A stretch of 34,472 nucleotides of DNA from Brevundimonas sp. UBA5713 (lineage in GTDB: Bacteria > Pseudomonadota > Alphaproteobacteria > Caulobacterales > Caulobacteraceae). Location: positions 60,934 through 95,405 of the forward strand of contig NZ_DIGV01000017.1 in NCBI RefSeq assembly GCF_002419815.1, given 5' to 3'. A program made the translations under genes and the position numbers. Shown here piece by piece: positions 24,278 through 33,862 of this stretch. The notes beneath the pieces were generated by a model, which made no database searches, was not told the origin of the DNA, and saw only the letters and a program-made list of their open reading frames with translations. The first letter of the stretch is position 1, and each line of letters opens with the position of its first letter.

Positions 24278-26527
24278 ATGAATCGTATGGTGAAGTGCGC
24301 CTTGTTGGCAGGCGCAGCCCTGAGCGCGATCGGCACGGCAGCTCACGCCCAGTCGGCGCAAGACACCACCGCCGTGGAAGACATCATCGTCACCGCCCGC
24401 CGTACCGAAGAGTCCGCGCAAAAGACGCCTCTGGCGCTGACCGCATTTTCGGGACAGTCGCTGGAACGTGCCGGTGCCCAGCAGGTCACCGATCTGCAAG
24501 GTGCCGTTCCGAACCTGAACCTTGTTCAAGGCCGCGGTTCGTCGAACTCCACCAATATCTACATCCGTGGCGTGGGTCAGCCCGATAGCCTTCAGACCTT
24601 CGACCCGGCTGTCGGTGTCTATGTGGATGACGTCTATTACTCGCGCATCCGTGGCACCCAGTTCGACCTGCTCGATCTGGAGCGGATCGAAATCCTGCGC
24701 GGCCCGCAAGGCACGCTTTACGGCAAGAACACCATCGGCGGTGCCATGAAGCTGGTCTCGCGTCGTCCGGACCAGGAATTCCGTGCGCGCGGTTCGGTCG
24801 CCTACGGCGATTATGACCTGATCGAAGCCCAAGGTGCGGTGTCTGGTCCGGTGACCGAAAACCTGGCTCTGGGCCTGTCGGTCCTGCACTCCGAGCGCGG
24901 GGGTTACGTCACCGATCCGGTCACCGGCGCGGAATATAACGACAAACACACCCAAGCGATCCGCGGTAGCCTGGCCTGGGACCCTGCAGCAAATTTCCGT
25001 ATCGATCTCAGCGCCGATTACTCGAAGGACGATGCCGGTCTCACGGTTGGTCAGGCCCAGAACGATCTGACCGATCTGCTGAAGTCGGTGGTTCTGTATC
25101 CGGTCGCCACGCCGACTGCCGAGTACGATTTCAAGACCCGCACCACGCCGGGCCTGCCGAATGAGACCCGTCTGGAAACCTGGGGTACCGCGCTGCGTGC
25201 TACCTGGGATGTTTCGGACACCCTGAGCCTGAAGTCGATCACCAGCTATCGTGAACTGGCAACCGACGACTACATCGATTTCGACGCGACCGAGCTTGAA
25301 ATCGCTGACTCGCTCGTGGCCGTTGACCAGAGCCAGGTCAGCCAAGAGCTGCAACTGACCTATTCGGGCAACCGCCTGAATGCGGTCGCGGGCCTCTACT
25401 ATCTCAAGGAAGAAGTCGCTTCTCACCAAGAGAGCTACAACGACGCCCTGCTGGGGCCGGCATTCGGCAACTCGGGCTTCCTGCGCCTGATCGACGATAC
25501 GCTGGAGACCACCTCCAAGGCGGTTTACGGCAACCTTTCGTATGACGTGACGGACAAGCTGCGCCTGTCGGCCGGCGTGCGTTATACCGAAGAAGAGAAG
25601 GACTACTGGCGCCACACCACGGCCGAGTACAACCTGCTGCCGGCGTTCAACTCCGCCTATACTTTTGCGCCGGATACCGGTGAATATGACGACACCTCGA
25701 TCATGGTGTCGGCCGACTACCAGCTGTCTGACGACGCCATGGTCTATGCCCGCTATGCGCAGGGCTTCAAGTCGGGCGGCTTCAACGGTCGCGCGAACTC
25801 GGCGACCGAGGCGACCGAGTACCAACCGGAAACCGCTGACACCTTCGAAGTCGGTGCCAAGACCACTTTCTGGGACCGCCGTTTCCGTCTGAATGCTGCG
25901 GCCTTCATGACCCAGTATGAAGACTTCCAGGCCCGCGTTGCCGGTCTGGACACCGATCCGGCTACCGGCTTGCCTTCGCCGGTGCTTTCGGTGCTGAACG
26001 CGGGTCAACTGGACATTTTCGGCTTTGAGCTGGAAGGCGTTCTGGTGCCGGTGTCGGGCCTGACGCTGGACGCCCAGGTCGGCTTCCTCGAAGCGGACTA
26101 CAAGGAGTTCAACGACGAGCGTTACGTCGGCTTCAATGGTTCGCGCGCGTTCCAGGATCCGGCCTTCTCGCCCAAGTGGACGCTGCGCTTCGGGGGCCAG
26201 TATGAATGGTCGCTGGCCAACGGATCGGCCCTGACGGTCGGCGGCGCAGCCAAATACCGTTCGCGCATGGCTCTGGCTGTCGACAATACCTATGAAAACA
26301 GCGATGCCGAGATTCCGGGCATGTATCAGGATGCCTACTGGCTGTACGACGCCCGCGTCGTGTGGTCGGACGCGTCGGATCGCTACAGCATCGGTGTGTA
26401 CGGCCAGAACCTTTCTGACGAAGTCTACAAGACCGACGCTCAGGAGTTCTCCTCGATCGGTAACATCCGCACGGCCTATTTCGGTGCGCCGCGTACGTGG
26501 ATGATCAAACTCACCGCCAAATATTAA
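24278..26527 (+). CDS. TonB-dependent outer-membrane receptor
   Basis: A 749-residue receptor. It opens with a signal peptide (positively charged MNRMVK, hydrophobic core, cleavage likely after AHA at residue 23) and a TonB-box-like EDIIVTARR at about 34-42. The plug domain follows with LDLERIEILRGPQGTLYGKNTIGGAM, the hallmark of the family. A beta-barrel ends in the expected aromatic terminus RTWMIKLTAKY. It imports a substrate across the outer membrane with energy from TonB-ExbBD. Ferric siderophore, vitamin or carbohydrate substrates are all possible. The MFS transporter downstream and TetR upstream suggest a complete uptake locus. A strong terminator follows the gene. Confidence 0.94.
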   Translation: MNRMVKCALLAGAALSAIGTAAHAQSAQDTTAVEDIIVTARRTEESAQKTPLALTAFSGQSLERAGAQQVTDLQGAVPNLNLVQGRGSSNSTNIYIRGVGQPDSLQTFDPAVGVYVDDVYYSRIRGTQFDLLDLERIEILRGPQGTLYGKNTIGGAMKLVSRRPDQEFRARGSVAYGDYDLIEAQGAVSGPVTENLALGLSVLHSERGGYVTDPVTGAEYNDKHTQAIRGSLAWDPAANFRIDLSADYSKDDAGLTVGQAQNDLTDLLKSVVLYPVATPTAEYDFKTRTTPGLPNETRLETWGTALRATWDVSDTLSLKSITSYRELATDDYIDFDATELEIADSLVAVDQSQVSQELQLTYSGNRLNAVAGLYYLKEEVASHQESYNDALLGPAFGNSGFLRLIDDTLETTSKAVYGNLSYDVTDKLRLSAGVRYTEEEKDYWRHTTAEYNLLPAFNSAYTFAPDTGEYDDTSIMVSADYQLSDDAMVYARYAQGFKSGGFNGRANSATEATEYQPETADTFEVGAKTTFWDRRFRLNAAAFMTQYEDFQARVAGLDTDPATGLPSPVLSVLNAGQLDIFGFELEGVLVPVSGLTLDAQVGFLEADYKEFNDERYVGFNGSRAFQDPAFSPKWTLRFGGQYEWSLANGSALTVGGAAKYRSRMALAVDNTYENSDAEIPGMYQDAYWLYDARVVWSDASDRYSIGVYGQNLSDEVYKTDAQEFSSIGNIRTAYFGAPRTWMIKLTAKY

Positions 26528-26549
26528 TGGTGGTTTGAGCCAAGAGTAC

Positions 26550-26576
26550 GGGGCGGCGGCGCTGAGCCGCTGCCCC
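26550..26576 (+). terminator. Terminator of the TonB-dependent receptor gene
   Basis: An 11-bp GC-rich stem with a 5-base loop (GCTGA), followed by TTTTTGTTT. It lies 22 bases after the receptor stop and separates it from the MFS gene, so the MFS gene may need its own promoter or rely on read-through. Confidence 0.9.
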
Positions 26577-26640
26577 TTTTTGTTTCCAAACTCTGTTCTC
26601 TCGTTCTAGCGTAACGGGAAAGAACTAAGGGGAGGTGCTG

Positions 26641-28164
26641 ATGTCCGCCAACGAGGCTGCTGTGCCCGGGGAGAAAGAGTTTTCTCCGGCGTATCGCTAC
26701 TATGTGCTGGCCATCCTGGTCTTTGTTTACATGCTGAATTTCGTGGATCGGCAGATCATCGGGATTCTGGCGGCTCCTCTGAAGCAAGAGTTTGATCTGT
26801 CGGACAGCCAGTTTGGTCTGTTGGGCGGCATCGCCTTTGCCTCTGTCTATTCGACGCTGGCCATCCCTCTGGCGTGGCTGGCCGACCGGTCCAGCCGCGT
26901 GTGGATCATGACCGGTGCCCTGACTGTCTGGTCAGGCTTTACGGCGCTGTGCGGCGTAGCGGGCTCGTTCGGTCAGTTGTTCCTGTTCCGCATGGGCGTG
27001 GGTGTCGGCGAGGCTGGGGGCGTGGCTCCGGCCTATTCGCTGATCGCGGACTATTTCCCGCCGAACCAGCGCGCCCGCGCTCTGGCGGCTTTTGCTTTCG
27101 GTATTCCGCTGGGCACTGCAGGCGGCACATTGGTCGGGGGGCTGCTGGCGGCAGAGTACGGCTGGCGAACCGCCTTCATCGTGGTGGGCGTGCTGGGTGT
27201 GCTGGTCGCGCCTGTGCTTCGCCTGACGGTCCGTGATCCCAAGCGCGGCGGCACGGATGCGGCTGCCGCGCAGGCAGCACCGGCGGTTGCGCCTGTACCT
27301 CAGACCCCGTCGCCGGCGGTCTCTACCGGTCTGGGACGCAAGGTCGCACTGGCTTCTTTCGGCATTGCCGGCGTGTTTGCGGGTCTGGGTGCGCTTAGCC
27401 TGATGGGCGTGGGCGTGCAAAATCCTGTCATCCCCTTCTTTGGCGCAGGTCTGTTCACCGTCATCGGCATCTCTTTGTGGATCGCAAAGTCCACGGGCGA
27501 TGTGATCATGCGCAAAAAGAGCTTCTGGCTTCTGTCGCTGGGGGCGGCTTCGTCCTCGGTTTGTGGTTATGGCGTCGCGGGCTGGTTGCCTCTGTTCTTC
27601 ATGCGCAGCTTCGACCTGACCTTGTCGCAGGTCAGCTGGTACTATGCTGGCATCGCCCTGATCGGCGGTCTGCTGGGCATCTGGATGGGGGGGGCCGTTG
27701 CCGACAAAATGGCCAAGCGCTCCAAGGCGGCCTACCCGCTGGTTCCGGCGATTTGCTTCCTGATTTCGGCCCCGTGCTTCATTCTGGCGATGAACTCGCC
27801 GTGGCTGATCGGCATGCTGCCGGGCGGCGGTAGCCATGGCATGGCGCTGCTGCTGGCCTTCCTGATCTTTTTGATCCCGACGGGGCTTAATCTGGCCTGG
27901 CTGGGTCCAGTCACGGCAGCCGTCCAGCATCTGGCACCGGCTCCGATGCGCTCGACCGCCTCGGCCATCTTCTTGCTGATCAACAACCTGCTCGGGTTGG
28001 CGGTTGGCTTCTTCTACTTTGGGTGGATGAGCGATCTTCTTCGTCCGACATTCGGCGACGAGAGTTTGCGCTGGGCCATCTATACCGGCATGGGCTTTTA
28101 TTTGCTGGCGTCGGTTCTGCTGTTCAGTGCATCGCGCACCCTGACCAAGGACTGGACCGAGTAA
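26641..28164 (+). CDS. Major facilitator superfamily transporter (spinster-like)
   Basis: A 507-residue inner-membrane transporter. The MFS signature LADRSSRVWIMTG lies in the loop between helices 2 and 3, and NFVDRQIIGILAAPL in helix 1 is typical of the spinster/tetracycline-like group. About 12 hydrophobic segments are visible, with a hydrophilic Ala/Pro-rich insert in the middle (about 200-225). ATG at 26641 is chosen: the GGGGAGG ribosome site is 6 bases upstream, and the GTG at 26635 overlaps that site. It probably moves the substrate admitted by the adjacent TonB-dependent receptor across the inner membrane. The substrate is unknown, and export is equally possible. Confidence 0.88.
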   Translation: MSANEAAVPGEKEFSPAYRYYVLAILVFVYMLNFVDRQIIGILAAPLKQEFDLSDSQFGLLGGIAFASVYSTLAIPLAWLADRSSRVWIMTGALTVWSGFTALCGVAGSFGQLFLFRMGVGVGEAGGVAPAYSLIADYFPPNQRARALAAFAFGIPLGTAGGTLVGGLLAAEYGWRTAFIVVGVLGVLVAPVLRLTVRDPKRGGTDAAAAQAAPAVAPVPQTPSPAVSTGLGRKVALASFGIAGVFAGLGALSLMGVGVQNPVIPFFGAGLFTVIGISLWIAKSTGDVIMRKKSFWLLSLGAASSSVCGYGVAGWLPLFFMRSFDLTLSQVSWYYAGIALIGGLLGIWMGGAVADKMAKRSKAAYPLVPAICFLISAPCFILAMNSPWLIGMLPGGGSHGMALLLAFLIFLIPTGLNLAWLGPVTAAVQHLAPAPMRSTASAIFLLINNLLGLAVGFFYFGWMSDLLRPTFGDESLRWAIYTGMGFYLLASVLLFSASRTLTKDWTE

Positions 28165-28192
28165 GGCTTTAAACCTCAGCCATTTAACTGCC

Positions 28193-28222
28193 AAAGGCCG
28201 TTCGCAGACGCGGACGGCCTTT
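28193..28222 (+). terminator. Terminator after the MFS gene
   Basis: AAAGGCCGTTCGC and GCGGACGGCCTTT form a 13-bp stem with one G-T pair and an AGAC loop, 28 bases after the MFS stop. The T-tract is short (TTTG), so efficiency is moderate. It isolates sucC from the transport locus. Confidence 0.75.
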
Positions 28223-28264
28223 GTGCATTGTAACTCTTCTTGTGCCTCAGTTAGCGACAGACTG

Positions 28265-28294
28265 TTGCACTGCGGAAGCCGCAACGCCTATAAG
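28265..28294 (+). promoter_or_regulatory. Candidate sigma70-type promoter of sucCD
   Basis: TTGCAC and TATAAG are separated by 18 bases, ending 45 bases before the sucC start. The match to the housekeeping consensus is reasonable, but the spacing is one base longer than optimal. Confidence 0.45.
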
Positions 28295-28339
28295 CCCGAC
28301 CAAAGTTTCCCCAAACCTCTCCAATGGCGCGGATCTAAT

Positions 28340-29530
<1,191 letters not shown>

Positions 29531-29562
29531 GCCCTGCACACCAGAATTCAGAGAACAGACAC

Positions 29563-30465
29563 ATGTCCATCCTCGTCAATAAAGACACCAAGATCATCGT
29601 GCAGGGCCTGACCGGCAAGACCGGCGGCTTCCACACCGAACAGGCTCTGGCCTACCACGGCACCCAGATGGTTGCCGGCGTGCACCCGACCAAGGGCGGC
29701 ACCAACTGGACCGGTTCGCACGGTGAAACCCTGCCGATCTACGCTTCGGTTGCCGAAGCCCGTGACGCCACCGGCGCTGACGCCTCGGTGATCTACGTTC
29801 CGCCGGCAGGTGCTGCCGACGCCATCATCGAAGCCATCGACGCCGAGATCCCGTTCATCACCTGCATCACCGAAGGTATTCCGGTGCAGGACATGGTGCG
29901 CGTCAAGGCTCGCCTGGACCGTTCGAACTCGCGCCTGCTGGGTCCGAACTGCCCGGGTATCATGACCCCGGACGAGTGCAAGATCGGCATCATGCCGGGC
30001 TCGATCTTCAAGAAGGGCAACGTGGGTATCGTCTCGCGTTCGGGCACCCTGACCTATGAAGCCGTGTTCCAGACCACCAACGAAGGTCTGGGCCAGACCA
30101 CGGCTGTCGGCATCGGTGGTGACCCGGTCAAGGGCACCGAGTTCATCGACGTGCTGGAAATGTTCCTGGCCGACGAAGAAACCCAATCGATCATCATGAT
30201 CGGCGAAATCGGCGGCTCGGCCGAAGAAGACGCCGCCCAGTTCCTGATCGACGAAGCCAAGAAGGGCCGTAAGAAGCCGATGGCTGGCTTCATCGCGGGC
30301 CGTACCGCGCCGAAGGGCCGCACCATGGGCCACGCCGGTGCTGTGGTCTCGGGCGGCAAGGGCGATGCAGAATCCAAGATCGCTGCCATGGAAGCCGCTG
30401 GCATCCGTGTCTCGCCGTCGCCGGCACGTCTGGGCAAGACCCTGGTCGAAGTGCTCAAGGGCTAA
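29563..30465 (+). CDS. sucD: Succinyl-CoA synthetase, alpha subunit
   Basis: The alpha subunit binds CoA and carries the phosphohistidine intermediate. The 300-residue chain has the CoA-binding fold at the N-terminus (IIVQGLTGKTGGFHTEQALAY), GPNCPGIMTPDECKIGIMPG, and the active-site His257 in TMGHAGAVVSGGKGDAESK. The length is normal. It is followed by a strong terminator, so sucCD forms one transcriptional unit. Confidence 0.97.
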   Translation: MSILVNKDTKIIVQGLTGKTGGFHTEQALAYHGTQMVAGVHPTKGGTNWTGSHGETLPIYASVAEARDATGADASVIYVPPAGAADAIIEAIDAEIPFITCITEGIPVQDMVRVKARLDRSNSRLLGPNCPGIMTPDECKIGIMPGSIFKKGNVGIVSRSGTLTYEAVFQTTNEGLGQTTAVGIGGDPVKGTEFIDVLEMFLADEETQSIIMIGEIGGSAEEDAAQFLIDEAKKGRKKPMAGFIAGRTAPKGRTMGHAGAVVSGGKGDAESKIAAMEAAGIRVSPSPARLGKTLVEVLKG

Positions 30466-30496
30466 GTCCCGACTTCGGTTTCTAAGACCAAAGCAG

Positions 30497-30527
30497 AAGG
30501 CGGCAGGGGAGACCCTGCCGCCTTTTT
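30497..30527 (+). terminator. Intrinsic terminator of sucCD
   Basis: AAGGCGGCAGGG and CCCTGCCGCCTT form a perfect 12-bp stem with a GAGA tetraloop and end in TTTTT. It begins 31 bases after the sucD stop and separates sucCD from sucAB. Confidence 0.95.
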
Positions 30528-30787
30528 CGCGTTAAGGAATAATGAAATGAAACTCGCCTACGACGTGTGAGTGAGCGTTGACGCAGGGTGAACGGGAGAA
30601 ATTTCGCGCGAGGTGAGTGTTTCGAAAGCCTCACCCGTCACTGGAAGGCGTTTTTTCTTCCGGATTCGACGAAATTACACCCGTTTGGCCTCTCTTCGGT
30701 CATGACCAGTAAGGAAAGTGGGCCTATATGAGCCTCGCCCGCCCATCTCCGATTGAGAGGGCGGTTGAAAAGGATGTGTGAGATAAA
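30528..30787 (+). other. Remainder of the sucD-sucA intergenic region
   Basis: About 260 bases with no convincing gene. It holds a small hairpin (GGTGAG/CTCACC near 30612-30635), a T-run at 30651-30656 that follows weak GCCT/AGGC pairing, and the candidate sucA promoter at 30702-30730. Confidence 0.5.
30702..30730 (+). promoter_or_regulatory. Candidate promoter of sucAB
   Basis: ATGACC and TATATG are separated by 17 bases and end 57 bases before the sucA start. The -35 is imperfect. The placement, after a terminator and before a long coding unit, is the main support. Confidence 0.35.
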
Positions 30788-33700
30788 ATGGCGGACGATG
30801 CGGGTCGGCTGAACCAGGTCTTTGCCGAGACCTCTTTCCTTTACGGTGCCAACGCGGCCTTCATTGAAGACCTGCACGAGAAATGGGCCAATGACCCGTC
30901 CTCGGTGTCGGCGGAATGGCGCAGCTTCTTTGATCAGCTGAAAGACAATGCTGATCTGGTCAAGCAGTCGGCCGGTGCCGGTTCGTGGGGCCGCAATGGC
31001 GGCGACGATCCGACCGAAGAGACCGCCGTGTTTGACGGCCGCTGGCCCGCGCCCAGGGCTGACCCCAAGGGTGGCAAGCCGGGTGCCCGCCCTGCACAGC
31101 CGGCGGCAGCTGCCAATGGCTCGCTGACCGAAGATCACGTCCGCGCCGCTGCTCACGACTCCATCCGCGCCCTGATGCTGATCCGCGCCTTCCGCGTGAA
31201 CGGCCATCTGGCCGCGAACCTCGACCCGCTGGGCATCGAGAAGCCGGTCAACAATCCGGAACTGACCCCTGAATTCTACGGCTTCACCGCCGCCGACATG
31301 GATCGCAAGATCTTCCTCGACGGCGTGCTGGGTCTGCAAACCGCTTCCCTCAAGGAAGTGATGGAGATCCTGAAGCGCACCTACGCCGGTACCATCGGCG
31401 TGCAGTACATGCACATCTCCGAGCCGGAAGAAAAAGCCTGGCTGCAAGAGCGCATCGAAGGTGCCGACAAGTTCGAGAAGAACGCCTTCACCAAGGAAGG
31501 CAAGCTGGCCATCCTTAACAAGCTGATCGAGGCCGAGGGCTTCGAACGCTTCCTGCACAAGCGTTTCCCGGGCACCAAGCGTTTCGGCCTTGATGGTGGT
31601 GAAGCCATGGTTCCGGCCATGGAGCAGATCATCAAGCGCGGCGGCTCGCTGGGCGTCGACGAGATGGTGTTCGGCATGGCCCACCGTGGCCGCCTGAACA
31701 TGCTGGCTGCCGTCATGGGCAAGCCGTACAAGGCCATCTTCCACGAGTTCCAGGGTGGTTCGACCGTGCCTTCGGACATCGAAGGCTCGGGCGATGTGAA
31801 ATATCACATGGGCGCTTCGTCGGACCGCGAGTTCGACGGCAACAAGGTCCACCTGTCGCTGACCGCCAACCCGTCGCACCTCGAGATCGTCAACCCGGTC
31901 GTGCTGGGTAAGGCTCGCGCCAAGCAGGCCTTCGACATCCGTGAGGCCGAAGAGAACAAGGGCAAGCCCGATACCGAATGGTCGCTGGACCGTTCCAAGG
32001 TTATGCCGGTGCTCATCCACGGTGACGCCGCCTTCGCAGGTCAGGGCGTTGTGGCTGAATGCTTCGCGCTGATGGGTCTCAAGGGCTACCGCACCGGCGG
32101 TACCATGCACTTCGTCATCAACAACCAGATCGGCTTTACGACGGCCCCGCGCAACTCGCGCTCGACGCCGTATCCGTCGGATGTGGCCCTGATGGTGCAG
32201 GCCCCGATCTTCCACGTGAACGGTGACGATCCGGAAGCTGTGGTGTTCGCGGCCAAGGTGGCTGCTGAGTACCGCCAGAAATTCCACAAGGACGTGGTGG
32301 TGGACATGTTCTGCTACCGTCGCTTCGGCCACAACGAAGGCGACGACCCGACGTTCACCCAGCCGCTGATGTACGCCAAGATCAAGAACCAGCCCTCGAC
32401 GCGCGAACTGTATTCGCAGCGTCTGGTGGCCGAAGGTGTGATCTCCCAGGCCGAAGTCGACGCCCAGATCGCCAAGTTCGAGGCCTTCCTCGACGCCGAG
32501 TTCGAAGCCGGCAAGTCGTTCAAGGCCGAAAAGGCTGACTGGCTGGACGGCAACTGGAAGGGCCTGGGCGCTGAAAAGACCGAGGACGCCGCATGGCGTG
32601 GCTCGACCGCGGTTCCGGCTGCAAAGCTGCAAGACTACGGCGCTCGCCTGACCTCGATCCCGAACAGCGTCGACGTTCACAAGACCCTGAAGCGCGTCAT
32701 CGACGCCCGCCGCGAAGCTGTCGCCACCGGCGAAGGCATCGACTGGGCCACGGCTGAAAGCCTCGCTTTCGCGTCGCTGGTCGATGAAGGTTTCAACGTG
32801 CGTCTGTCCGGTCAGGACTCGGTGCGCGGCACTTTCTCGCAACGTCACTCGGGCATCACCGACCAGACCACCGAAGAGCGCTACTTCCCGCTGAACAATC
32901 TGCGCGAAGGCCAGGGCCATTTCGAAGTCATCGACTCGGCCCTGTCGGAAGAAGCCGTGCTCGGGTTCGAATACGGCTACTCGCTGGCCGATCCGAATAC
33001 CCTGACCCTGTGGGAAGGCCAGTTCGGCGACTTCGTGAACGGTGCACAGGTCGTGATCGACCAGTTCATCTCTTCGGGTGAGCGCAAGTGGCTGCGTATG
33101 TCGGGCCTGACCATGCTGCTGCCGCATGGCTATGAAGGGCAGGGCCCCGAGCACTCCTCGGCACGCCTTGAGCGCTTCCTGCAGCAGTGCGCCGAGAACA
33201 ATATGCAGGTCGCCAACTGCACCACGCCGGCCAACTACTTCCACATCCTGCGTCGCCAGCTGCACCGCGAGTTCCGCAAGCCGCTGATCCTGATGACGCC
33301 GAAGTCGCTGCTGCGTCACAAGAAGGCCGTCTCGACCCTGGCCGACATGGCCGAGGGTTCGTCCTTCCACCGCGTGCTGCGTGACGATGCCGAGCTGCGT
33401 CCGACCGTCGCCGGTGTCTCGCTGAAGTCCGACAAGGACATCCGCAAGGTCATCGTCTGCTCGGGCAAGGTTTACTATGACCTGCTCGACGCCCGCGAAA
33501 AGGCTGGCATCAACGACATCTACATCCTGCGTCTGGAACAGTTCTATCCGTGGCCGATCAAGTCGATCTCGGCGGAACTGGCCCGCTTCCCGAACGCTGA
33601 TCTGGTATGGTGTCAGGAAGAGCCGAAGAACATGGGCGGCTGGACCTTCGTGGATCCGTGGCTCGAACTGACCCTCGAGAAACTTGACGTGAAGGCCAAG

Positions 33701-33805
33701 CGCGCCCGTTACGTCGGTCGTCCGGCTTCGGCCTCGACCGCCGCGGGCCTGATGAGCCGCCACCTGAAGGAACTCGAGACCTTCCTCGCCGAGGCCATGG
33801 CCTAA
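30788..33805 (+). CDS. sucA: 2-oxoglutarate dehydrogenase E1 component
   Basis: Decarboxylates 2-oxoglutarate with thiamine diphosphate and passes the succinyl group to the lipoyl arm of E2. The 1005-residue product has the E1o N-terminal segment (SFLYGANAAFIEDLHEKW). His299 sits in GMAHRGRLNML. The thiamine-diphosphate site starts at HGDAAFAGQGVVAECF (Gly412-Asp413), with FVINNQIGFTT after it. The transketolase-like C-terminal half contains LPHGYEGQGPEHSSARLERF. The length is slightly above that of E. coli SucA because of a Pro/Ala-rich insert at about 95-115. ATG at 30788 has AAGGA rather far upstream (about 17 bases). sucB follows 57 bases later. Confidence 0.98.
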   Translation: MADDAGRLNQVFAETSFLYGANAAFIEDLHEKWANDPSSVSAEWRSFFDQLKDNADLVKQSAGAGSWGRNGGDDPTEETAVFDGRWPAPRADPKGGKPGARPAQPAAAANGSLTEDHVRAAAHDSIRALMLIRAFRVNGHLAANLDPLGIEKPVNNPELTPEFYGFTAADMDRKIFLDGVLGLQTASLKEVMEILKRTYAGTIGVQYMHISEPEEKAWLQERIEGADKFEKNAFTKEGKLAILNKLIEAEGFERFLHKRFPGTKRFGLDGGEAMVPAMEQIIKRGGSLGVDEMVFGMAHRGRLNMLAAVMGKPYKAIFHEFQGGSTVPSDIEGSGDVKYHMGASSDREFDGNKVHLSLTANPSHLEIVNPVVLGKARAKQAFDIREAEENKGKPDTEWSLDRSKVMPVLIHGDAAFAGQGVVAECFALMGLKGYRTGGTMHFVINNQIGFTTAPRNSRSTPYPSDVALMVQAPIFHVNGDDPEAVVFAAKVAAEYRQKFHKDVVVDMFCYRRFGHNEGDDPTFTQPLMYAKIKNQPSTRELYSQRLVAEGVISQAEVDAQIAKFEAFLDAEFEAGKSFKAEKADWLDGNWKGLGAEKTEDAAWRGSTAVPAAKLQDYGARLTSIPNSVDVHKTLKRVIDARREAVATGEGIDWATAESLAFASLVDEGFNVRLSGQDSVRGTFSQRHSGITDQTTEERYFPLNNLREGQGHFEVIDSALSEEAVLGFEYGYSLADPNTLTLWEGQFGDFVNGAQVVIDQFISSGERKWLRMSGLTMLLPHGYEGQGPEHSSARLERFLQQCAENNMQVANCTTPANYFHILRRQLHREFRKPLILMTPKSLLRHKKAVSTLADMAEGSSFHRVLRDDAELRPTVAGVSLKSDKDIRKVIVCSGKVYYDLLDAREKAGINDIYILRLEQFYPWPIKSISAELARFPNADLVWCQEEPKNMGGWTFVDPWLELTLEKLDVKAKRARYVGRPASASTAAGLMSRHLKELETFLAEAMA

Positions 33806-33862
33806 CCGCCGTCGTCGCACTAGAACGTATTCAAAGACCCGTTACGAAAAAGAGCCCCTGCA

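Noticed and set aside
24203..26008. Open frame of about 600 codons antisense to the TonB-dependent receptor
   Set aside because: Same codon-bias effect; no recognisable domain, and the sense frame has a signal peptide, plug and barrel.
30638..33820. Open frame of about 1060 codons antisense to sucA
   Set aside because: Its composition is that of a shadow frame: strongly codon-biased high-GC genes often leave one antisense frame free of stops. The sense strand encodes unmistakable SucA with all motifs.
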